From contig MU621243.1 in NCBI GenBank assembly GCA_025399215.1, forward strand, positions 1 through 41,278: DNA of 41,278 nt. Reading direction: 5' to 3'. Below the pieces are notes generated by a model, which searched no databases, was not told the DNA's origin, and saw nothing but the letters and a program-made list of their open reading frames with translations. This document shows, in pieces, positions 20,314 through 30,225 of the stretch. Positions within the stretch are counted from its first letter, which is position 1; every line of letters starts with the position of its first letter. The position numbers and the translations under genes are program-made. Origin of the DNA: Globomyces pollinis-pini. Taxonomy: Eukaryota; Chytridiomycota; Chytridiomycetes; Rhizophydiales; Globomycetaceae.

Positions 20314-21484
20314 ATGAATCTTTTATTTGGTCTTGTTATGAATTTGGTGCTTGGTCTTGATCAACAACAACTGAACGAACCTGAATCTGTCTCATTAGTG
20401 AAAACTCTTAGAAACCCATTGTTCGAAGAGTACATCAAAGAAAAACCAGTAGGAAATGGCGGTTTGAAGGCTAGTGCTGCATTGAAGTCAGTATTATCTC
20501 AAGCACCATCTGTGAAATCCTCATTCCCTGCTTCATTGACACAGCAAACAGTGGTGAACAACTTTATTGCAAGTATTGACAAACAAAAGACCAAAGATTT
20601 TCTGGTCCGATTGACTCAATTTCCTGAACGACATTATCAAACTGATAATGGGGTCGCTGCAGCTGGTTGGATTTTAAAACAAGTTGAATCATTACAATCC
20701 CTCGTTTCTCCAGATACTACCCTGACTGTTAGATACTTCAAGCACGGAAGCTTCAAGCAGCCATCAGTAATTGCTCGGTTAGAACCTAAAAAGACCCCTC
20801 TTGTACAAGATGTTGTGATCCTTGGTGCACACTTTGATACGATCACATACATCAAAGGCACCGGAAGTCTATACAAAGGTGGAAAAGGACTAAACCCTGG
20901 TGCTGATGATTGTGCAAGTGGTTCATCCGTAGTTTTCGAAACACTTCGGGTGTTGGTTACCAAACAATTTGTTCCTAACAGACCACTTGAATTCCATTGG
21001 TATGCCGGAGAAGAGGAAGGATTATACGGTTCCGAGGAAATTGCTGCTGATTATGCGAACCGTGGTGTACCTGTATTTGCCTACCTTAACCTTGATCAAT
21101 CTGGTTATTTAAAACCTGGTACAACTCCAGTCATTGGAATCATGACTGATTATGTCGATGATAAAGCAACTGCCTTTTTACGATTAACTGCTGCAGCCTA
21201 TTCTGGTTACCCGAGCAAAAACATTGTGAATACTAAATTTGGATATGCCTGTACTGATCATGCCAGTAACTTGATTTTGTTTAACGATAGGTTGGCACGC
21301 TCATGGTTACCCATCAGCATTAGCATTTGAAGGTACGCTTTCATCCAGCTTCCAAAATTACGATAAAGTTAAATCTGATGGTGGATTCTTGGATACAATT
21401 GATGTAATTAATTACGATCATCTTTCTGCATTTATTAAGAATTCAATTGGGTATTTGGTTGAACTCAGTTTAACTGGGAGATGA
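20314..21484 (+). CDS. Secreted M28 aminopeptidase 1
   Basis: Two exons with one 25-nt intron (21266-21290) give 381 aa. The N-terminus MNLLFGLVMNLVLGLDQ is a probable signal peptide. Di-zinc M28 residues are in order: GAHFDTITY (His and Asp), NPGADDCASGSS (bridging Asp), WYAGEEEGLYGS (catalytic Glu and metal Glu), LNLDQSGY (Asp), and CTDHAS at the end of exon 1, with His as ligand. The intron splits the Ser codon of DHAS, continuing as WHAHGYPSAL. The enzyme is expected to cleave N-terminal residues from extracellular peptides. It ends at ELSLTGR without a membrane tail. The paralogue at 28952 has an intron at the identical place and phase. The ATG at 20314 was chosen because the frame upstream lacks one. 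Confidence 0.92.
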
Positions 21485-21732
21485 ATATCCCATGGTTGAG
21501 ATTATAGAATCAATAAACACACGTATGATTTCAATTCTTTGTTCCACTGAACAGTAACTTCGATTTATTTTTGATTAATTAATTCCAATGATCTGGAGTT
21601 ATTGACATGAACAGTTAACAGTCACGCCAAAAGCCAAGACAGTGGTCCAGTGTACACGACGTCTTGCGACTATTTGGTAGGGTGGGGGTGACTTTGGGAA
21701 CTTACATCAATCAATTTTTAACTTACAATTAA

Positions 21733-24124
21733 ATGGAACCTGGAAATATCGGTGTGTCGCTAAGGCATATGTACAAGCGAGAATTATTAAGAAAATCAAA
21801 TGGTCATTATGTTAAGAGTAATTCAGAAGAATTGTGGACTTTCTTGTTGGTCTTCACATTTGCATTCATGGTCGGATTTGTTATTTGGGGTGCAAATGGT
21901 GGTAAGAATCATTATTGTTACTTATACAAATAGTTGAATTCTACTTACAAAACTGGAAGGAATTGGAATTTTTGGGATTTTCATTCCCGGCTGTTATCTA
22001 TATCATATTTAAGCTATCATTGATTCTTCGATGGGTACTCTATTGGATTATTGTAACCACTGCATTATTCTTCTTCATGTCGTCCAATCAGAAAGATATT
22101 CTAAAGGGTGAATCGGGAAAATTCTGTAATCCATTTCAATCTCATGTTTAGTATTCTCGGCATTCATTATCGTTGAGAGTATCACCATATTCATATATAT
22201 TTTTCAAAGGGCAATTTATCCACCTCTTGTACACTATTGGTCAAAAAACGATGCTGCAAAGTTTTGGAACATAAAGCCAGATTTCAAAAAAGAAGGATAT
22301 TACTCTTGTAAAAGAAACATATTCAGAAAACGAAACAAATTTTCATATGTTGGACAATTAAACAGCAACCTAGAACCGAATGGATTTGGTATGGTTTTTT
22401 CATCATCTCTTCAACAAAAACTATTCAGCCAATATTTTTCAATATTAAACTTACATATTAGGAAAATGGACAAGTCAATGGGCCTTAGGTGAATGTTTAT
22501 CTGGCTTTTGGGAGAATGGAAAACCAATTGGACCTTTCAAATCACGGGAATATAGAACAGGATATTCTTTTGCCAATGTTAGAATTGGATACGCTTCTAT
22601 CACGGATGCAGATATCAACAAAAATACCTTTAATTTCCTTCCTGATTTGGTCTATGGTGTTTCTGGTGTTGAATGTTCAGTATCAGGGTAAATACGCTTT
22701 TAGATTGATTTTTAGAAAGTTTTTTTCAGATCTTCCAAGGACAAATATGATCCTTGAACACACCGACGACTTGCAAGAGGCAATTGACAAGATAATACAT
22801 TTTAGTGACATTCAAGACCTTTCAGAGGATGTTCCAATAGAGCCAATTGCAACAAATCTGTCTGTAATTTGTACATCGGATGGGTTTGACGTAAAAGGAT
22901 ATGTCCCCATTGCAGAAGAATACATTTCAAAAGTCAACATATCCCGTCTCCAAAATAACCCAAATGAATCTTTTTCAGAAACCAAAACCATACATGAGTA
23001 GGAAAAATCATTGCAATTTTCACTTTATTTTAGTACAACCATTTGCATCCAAAGGTGCTCTAACCCTATCAGGCATAGAATTATAAAGTTTCTAATAGAT
23101 TCGAATCTGTCCTTCGCCCCTTTTCCCTGTAATAAAAATGTAATGGTGTTTTTTTCTTGTTGGTTATGGGTGGGTAAGCTTTTCTTATTTTGCAATGATT
23201 TTTCCTACTCACGTATCAGATACATTTCGAATTGATGGCTGGGTTAAGAAAGCAAGTGTTGCTGAAGCATTCGTATTTATACCGGGATTTAATTCTACAT
23301 TGGTGTCTTCCATGAAGTTGGTGGGTCAATTTATCAGTCTTGGAACATTATCGTCATCATTTAAACCCTTCATTTACGTTTGGCCCGGCGGTTCATTACT
23401 TGGATTTGGAAAAGCCGTTCAATTCGCAGAGCATGAAACCACTAAAGCCATGTTAATCAAATTCATTAAAGAATTGGGCTTGAAGGGATTTGAAAAGATA
23501 CATCTAGTATGTCACAGTATGGGTGCTCGAGTAGCCTTAAACGCATTAGACGATTTTGACACCGTATTTGAAACATTTAACCAAAAATTGAAACGCCCAA
23601 GATCTGCTTGTACTTTAAATTCACTTCAACATGTCCTTCCTACTTTGGCGTCTTTCACTTTGCTTAACCCTGAAGCCGAATTGGTTAAATTTTGTAAATT
23701 TCAATATGAACAACTTCGAAAGTTTACAAAATTAATTACCCTGTATGGAAGTGGAAACGATATTGCCCTGATATCAGCAGAATACATCTTGTGGATCAAG
23801 GAACTTGGGGCACATCCATATAGGTTGGTTCATCAAGATCCAGTGACGGTCACTGTTGAGCATATTCGAGAAGATATTGAGTCCCTTACTTCTGATACAC
23901 ACCACATCCCGCTTGATATGGATGTGATTAACTGTAGTGATTTGGACATGAATGTCCATGTAGCTAGACATGCCTACTTTAATTTAAACAAATATGTTGT
24001 GGATGATATTATCGATTTAATGACGACTGGAAAACGTGCACATGATAGAGACCATCGTTTACTGAATATTGAAAGTAACGTCTATGGATTCTTGTCTGCG
24101 CCTTCGTATGTAGTTAGTGCTTGA
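21733..24124 (+). CDS. Membrane MORN-like / alpha-beta hydrolase protein
   Basis: Seven exons encode 710 aa. Introns: 21902-21933 (32), 22108-22151 (44), 22389-22461 (73), 22688-22715 (28), 22998-23033 (36) and 23174-23219 (46). The N-terminal ~150 residues hold about four hydrophobic segments, including LWTFLLVFTFAFMVGFVIWG and LYWIIVTTALFFFM. A MORN-like region follows (YVGQLNSNLEPNGFGKWTSQ, then GFWENGKPIGPF). The last ~280 residues are an alpha/beta hydrolase of the DUF900 type. There, VFIPGFNS precedes the nucleophile elbow HLVCHSMGARVAL (~505), and a candidate catalytic His lies in VARHAYFNLNKY. It is probably a membrane-anchored esterase or lipase-like enzyme with unknown substrate. 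The fusion with membrane segments and MORN is the notable point. Confidence 0.8.
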
Positions 24125-24578
24125 TTTTGTTATTGTCATAATATAAACTAATTTTAAACCCCACACTTCCAATTGCGATAGTTTCAGTGGAATTGTATAA
24201 ACGGTCATCCTTGTATACACCTAGTAATAGCAAACTGTACCCTATCAGTCGCCATAATGATTTATTTGTACAATTATTCAATGATGGGGAACTGTATTTC
24301 GATTTGACGTGATTCTTCAGCTGATCCGTTCAATCTTTGTTACACACGGTTTTTTTCATCCGCATTTGGTTTCAACACATGGCATGACGTAATTTTATAG
24401 AAATTATGGAGGATGGTTTATTAAAAATCAGTCTCAAAGTAATGTAATGTCGTGCAAACTCTGTTTCGGTTTCGTTCAGAAAGGGAAGGCAATACCCTCG
24501 TAAAATCGACTTAAATACCACTGAATTAAATTAAACTATTTTTACCAATATTAAATTTAATTTGTACTTCAGTGTGTA
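24125..24578. other. Intergenic, promoter of ABCC transporter 2
   Basis: These 454 bases between two plus-strand genes contain no open frame of note. A TGACGTAA string near 24384 resembles a CREB/Gcn4-type half-site. I see nothing else. Confidence 0.4.
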
Positions 24579-27500
24579 ATGAAGAGTGAAAAGGGGAATG
24601 AGTGTGATACAGACACACAGTCAATGCAACAGAAAATTGGACTACAAGAAATCAATTGGAATCCTTTCTCATTTGCAACTTGTAGCTGGATTACTCCTTT
24701 GGTTGTTCAAGGTGTGTAACTTTTCAATTAAATCCATCTAGGTGCTGAACGTCCATTGGAAGATACTGATTTACCAAAACTTGGTCATAGCAAGCAAGGA
24801 ACTGGACTTAAACATTATTTGGATCCATTTTGGAATGATTCTAGTAACACTCTGTTACTGAAATGTATTTTATCCTCTGTGTGGACAGATTTGTAATTTA
24901 CTATTTATAACGTTCTTAGCTTGTGTTCAATTATACTCGAATGGATATTCATCATTATTGACATCTATGCTATACCTTTGATCTTGCACGAATTATTAAC
25001 TAGTTTGACAAGTGCAGATTCTGTGGGATCATATACCAAATGGACTGGACAAAATTTGGGGTTAATATTCTTTTTGTTACAAGTCATCATGCCGTTGCTA
25101 GATAGTGCCATTCAAAGTAATTATAGAGTGATGACATTAAAAATTCAATCTATCACTATGGGTGCCCTTTACAAGAAACATTTACAATTATCTGGCCAAT
25201 CTAAAATTGAATATACTGATGGACAAGTGATCAATTTAATTAATACGGATGCTGTTAATATTGCGAAACTTTTCACTGTTTCGAATGACCTTTGGACTAT
25301 TCCAGTTAAACTTATCTTCAGTTGCTACCAATTATATACATATCTTGGCGCATCTGTATGGTCTACTACTGGATTAATTATTGCATCGTTAATTTTGACA
25401 CTTTGTTCCGGTAGAATTATGGCCCCATGGTTTGGCGAATGGTTTAAAGCCATTGACCAACGACTTTCCAAAACCAGAGAAATATTGTTGGGTAAATGAA
25501 ATTATCTAATTATTAGCCATGCGTATCATCAAATACAAGGGATATGAGGATTTTTTCAGATCAGTAATTCATAATTTACGAAAATTAGAAGTCATCATAT
25601 TTAGAAAGTTGGCTACCGCGCAACTTATAAATCAAGGTTTTACAAATACTTTTCCAGCAATGATACCAGTGTCAGCATTTCTGATTTATTCCTCAATGGG
25701 CAACCCTTTAACACCAGATGTTGTATTTCCATGTCTTTCATTATTTGTCAGTTTGCAAAATCCGTTATATCAAGCAACTATGGTTATCACCAGTTTTGCA
25801 AAATACTATTACTCTTGGATTAGAGTGTGTAGCTTCATGAACGCAGCCGAAGTTCAACAACGATTGAAAGATAAATCAATTCAATCTCATATATTGATTC
25901 AAGATGGGGTTTTTAAACACCATACTGCTGATTCCACTGACGATAGTACTGAATCAGCGTTTCAATTGGAATCACTATCAATTGATATACAACCAGGATC
26001 CCTCATTGGGATTGTGGGAAGTGTTGGAGCTGGGAAAAGCTCTCTCTTGTCTGCAATAATGGGTCAAATGAATTTAAAGTCTGGAGAGTTAATTGTAAAT
26101 GGCTCACTTGCATATTGCCAACAACAACCATGGATTCAAAGTGGCACTTTAAGAGATAATATTCTGTTTACTTCTGAACTGAATAATCAAAAATTAAATG
26201 AATGTATTGATGTTTGCGGAATGTCGGCTGACTTACTACAGTTACCTGATGGCATTAATACAGAACTGGGAGAAAATGGAATCACTTTATCAGGTGAATA
26301 AATTGTATTGGCTAATTGTTTAGGTGGACAAAAAAGTAGATTGGCATTAGCAAGAGCTATTTACAAAAATTCTGATATATATCTGTTAGATGATCCGTTA
26401 GCATCATTGGACTCCAAAGTATGTCTCAGTGTATTTGAGAATGCCATCTTGAGAAAACTCAAGTCTAAAACTGTTTTATTGGTCACTCATCAATTGCATT
26501 TGATGAAACGCGTTGACAAGATATTGGTGCTTAAAGAGGGAAAATTAGTTGGATTCGGAAAATATGATGAATTGAAGTCAAACAATGATTATTTCCGTGA
26601 CTTGACTGCAGATTATGAAATTGGTGAAGTGGGTGATGTTGCATTAGATTCAGGGGCAAATGGTGAAAGTGCAATCAGTGATTATTCTAGTGATGTTGGG
26701 TCGGGCAAGAAAGTCATTGAGGAAGAAGAAAGAATCAAAGGTAAAACCAAAAAGGAAACTATCTTTGAATTCATTAAATCCATGGGAGTTGGATTCCTCT
26801 CCTTTAATGTGTTTAGTTTTCTTTGTTCCATTGGATTCTCCATCTCACAAAATTTGTACCTTACCCAACAAACAGAAAAGCCTACAGTAGAGAACTCATT
26901 CTTTGTGACTTACGCACTGTTAGGGCTTGGGCAAAGTATTGCAGCAGTTGGTATGTATAATTTATTCTTTGCATCTGTATACATTGCCCAAAAGCTACAC
27001 AAGAAAGCTCTAATAGGAATTTTCGGTGCACCGATTTCATTTTTTGATTCTCAACCAGTCGGAAGAATCTTGAACAGATTTTCGTCTGATTTGATGGGTG
27101 TTAATATGATGTGTAATACTGGGATTTATTTGACAGGAAGTATCGTTGCTTTAATTACAACAACCATCTTGATTTCACAAGCAAATGCAATGCTATTGTT
27201 GCTATTGGTAGTTTTGTCGATCAGTTTTTGGCATTTATACAATTTTTTCCAAAAGTCCAATATTGAACTTCAACGTATTACTTCTATTAGAAAGAGTCCT
27301 GTCGATAGCCATGTTTCTGTTTCAATCTCCGGAAATGATACCATTTGCTGTTTCGGTTTACAAAATCAATACTTTGAAAGCTTCTTACGTAAAGTTGATG
27401 ACTACTTGACTGCGGAATATTTACGAGCAACTCTTCGAATCTGGGTATTTCTTAGAATGAGCGTATTAAGCTCATTGATCACAGCAACTGTTTTAATCAT

Positions 27501-28560
27501 CTTATTTTGTTTTCCCGAACAGATGGGAGGAGTTGGAAGTGTTGGATTGTCACTTGTTAATGCTGTTGGATTTTCAACCAGTATGTTCAAATTCCTTTTG
27601 TATCTGGGAGAAGCCGAATCCGAATTAAACGCCTTTGAAAGATTGTCATTTTATGGAAATAGTTTACCAAAAGAATCCGAATACGTTTTGCCAAGTGACC
27701 CTACCAAAGACGACTGGCCAATAAATGGGAAAGTAGAGTTTGAAAATGTTGAATTAAGTTATGCTGCTAATTTGGACCGGCCTGTCATCAAAAACGTAAC
27801 AGTGACTTTCAATGCTGGTGAAAAGATTGGTGTGTGTGGTAGAACAGGGTCGGGTAAATCCACTTTTGCTTCCGCTTTCTTCAGGATGGTAGATATCACA
27901 AATGGAACGATTAAAATAGATGGAAAAGGTATCCATTGTGTCGATTTTAACATATCATAGATATATCCAAGATTGGACTGCACACTCTGAGATCTAGAGT
28001 TGAAATGATTCCTCAAGAGCCAATTCTTTTTAATGGCACTTGGCGATTTAATCTTGATATTGAAGATAAGTATAGTGACCATGAAATATGGAACGCATTG
28101 GATCTGGTTGGATTAAAGCAACAACTATGGGATTCATCCGATAAGCTTTCAACAGAAATTACTGATGGTGGTGAAAACCTATCATTTGGACAAAGACAAT
28201 TGCTATGTTTAGCAAGGGCAATTCTGTCATCACCAAAAATATTAATCATGGTAAATTGTCAAGTTTAGTAACCATTTTTAGGATGAAGCTACATCTAGCA
28301 TAGATTCCGAATCTGACCAACTGATACAAACCATTTTGAAAGTTCATTTCAAAGATACAACTGTTATCTCAATCGCCCATCGGTTGAATACCATTGCAGC
28401 TTTTGACAAAGTTCTTGTTTTGGATGATGGAAATCTAATGGAATTTGATAGCCCATCTAATTTAATTAATCGAAATGGGATCTTTGCGGAATTGGTATCT
28501 GCTACTGGTCCACTAAACGAAGCTGTCATTCGTGGAATCATCAAAAAGGAACAATCTTGA
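24579..28560 (+). CDS. ABCC-family (MRP-type) full ABC transporter 2
   Basis: Seven exons encode 1268 aa. Introns: 24712-24741, 24893-24919, 25492-25516, 26294-26323, 27929-27960 and 28251-28281, 25-32 nt each. Layout is TMD1-NBD1-TMD2-NBD2. NBD1 has GSVGAGKSS (~453), signature LSGGQKSR and LLDDPLASLD, degenerate at the catalytic Glu. NBD2 has GRTGSGKST (~1050), LSFGQRQL and MDEATSSIDSES. Two introns fall inside catalytic motifs: one between LSG and GQ of the NBD1 signature, one between Met and Asp of the NBD2 Walker B. It lacks the Lys/Glu-rich NBD1 insertion of transporters 1 and 3 and is the most divergent of the three. Substrates are inferred to be conjugated organic anions. Confidence 0.93.
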
Positions 28561-28951
28561 AGTTTCTGAATTTATATATAATAGTAGTTATAAAATAGAA
28601 TATAATTTAAAAATGCACTCACTGTTCGTTGTTACTTTGTAAAAATGCACTGTTCGGTGTTACTTTGTGTGACGTCACCCAGTACACAGCTTTTTGTTAG
28701 GGGCGAAGAAATTACAGATTCCACCCAAATTTTATTGACAAACAACCTAAATTCAAGAGAACCAGTTACGCTATTAAATTGCGAATTGCAGTGACATTCA
28801 CGAGTTTTTCATCACTATCACATATTTGTGTTTTGATCCAACATTAAAGGTGTGTAAATAAATCGTGTAACAAAGAACCAAAGTGCTGCAATCAGCATTA
28901 ATTTAACCAAATATTTAAATAGATCAAAATTGCAATGAATAGAACTGTCAA
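28561..28951 (+). promoter_or_regulatory. Promoter region of M28 aminopeptidase 2
   Basis: A 30-nt-scale tandem duplication starts at 28609 (copies 28609-28640 and 28641-28668, each beginning aaaaatgcact and ending gttactttgt). It is followed at once by gtgacgtcac, which contains the perfect CRE palindrome TGACGTCA at 28670-28677, 275 bp upstream of the ATG. CREs bind bZIP factors of the ATF/CREB class. Control of the peptidase by such a factor is inference. Confidence 0.55.
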
Positions 28952-30207
28952 ATGTATTGCGTTTTGGCACTCTTGTTGATCCATATTGCGATATGTAATC
29001 CATCGAATACCACAGACATAAAGCTGAATACAACAGAGAATCAACTATTTAAACAATATGTTGATGTCAAGGTAAAAGATTCCAAAGGTGGGTTGAAGGC
29101 AAGCACTGAACTTCGTTCCAAATTAACTCAAGCTCCAAAAGTATCTACAAGTTTTCCAAGTAGCATTTCCTTTAAATCAGTAGTTGATGAACTTTTCAAC
29201 AGTATTAGTCAAGTGAAATCAAAAGAATTTTTGATTAGATTGACACAATTTCCTGAACGACATTATCAGACTGCGAATGGAGTTGCAGCTGCCAATTGGA
29301 TTTATAATCAAGTCAAACAATTAAGTGTACCCTCTCCTACTGTAAACCTTACAGTACGATTCTTCAATCATACTGATTTTCGACAACCATCAGTTATTGC
29401 AAGATTGGAATCAACAGTTCCATCAAACATATCTGAACTTGTTATCATTGGTACCCATTTTGACACCATGACTTATGTACGCGGTTCTGAAGAATGGCAC
29501 AAGGGTGGTACCGGCAAACTGTATAAGGATGGTAAAGGTTTCAATCCAGGAGCGGATGATTGTGCAAGTGGATCATCAGTTGTTTTTGAATCACTTCGAA
29601 TCTTGATCACCAATAAATTTATCCCAAAGAGACCAATAGAATTTCATTGGTATGCAGGTGAAGAAGATGGATTATTAGGATCAAAAGATGTCGCTGAAGA
29701 TTATGCAGAACGTAAAGTTCAAGTGAAAACTTATTTCAATTTGGATCAAACTGGGTATGTGGAACCAGGAATGACTCCAGTTATTGGTATCATGACAGAT
29801 TATGTAGATGATAATGCGACTACATTTCTAAGAATGATTGCAAAAACGTATTCTGGATATCCATCACAAAGAATTGTAGATACTGCTTGTGGACATGCTT
29901 GTACTGATCATGCTAGTAATGAATCACTCTATAACCTCTAGGTTGGCATGCATATGGATATCCTGCAGTATTACCATTTGAAAGCATTTTGGACAAAAGT
30001 TTTCCATTTAATGATCATGTAGAAGCTGATGGATCATTTTTGGACACACCAGATAAGATTAATTATGATCATCTAACCGCTTTTCTCAAAACTTCAATTG
30101 GATTTTTAGTGGAACTCAGTCTTGCACCCGTTTCCAATACTGCAAGTACTAATATCCCACGATTCATGTTCATTGCATTGAATCTAATCACTTTTTGGTT
30201 ATTGTAG
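28952..30207 (+). CDS. M28 aminopeptidase 2, probable GPI-anchored
   Basis: Two exons with one 26-nt intron (29916-29941) give 409 aa. The signal peptide is MYCVLALLLIHIAIC. Catalytic set: GTHFDTMTY, NPGADDCASGSS, WYAGEEDGLLGS, LDQTGY and CTDHAS|WHAYGYP, with the intron in the Ser codon exactly as in the first copy. Unlike copy 1 it ends with a Ser/Thr/Asn spacer (VSNTASTN) and a hydrophobic tail, FMFIALNLITFWLL, typical of a GPI-attachment signal. It also has a small insertion, GSEEWHKGGTGK, before the bridging Asp. The two copies are probably surface-bound and secreted versions of the same activity. Its stop lies 18 bp from the convergent TTC27 stop. Confidence 0.92.
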
Positions 30208-30225
30208 CAGGTTTAGTTAATAAAT

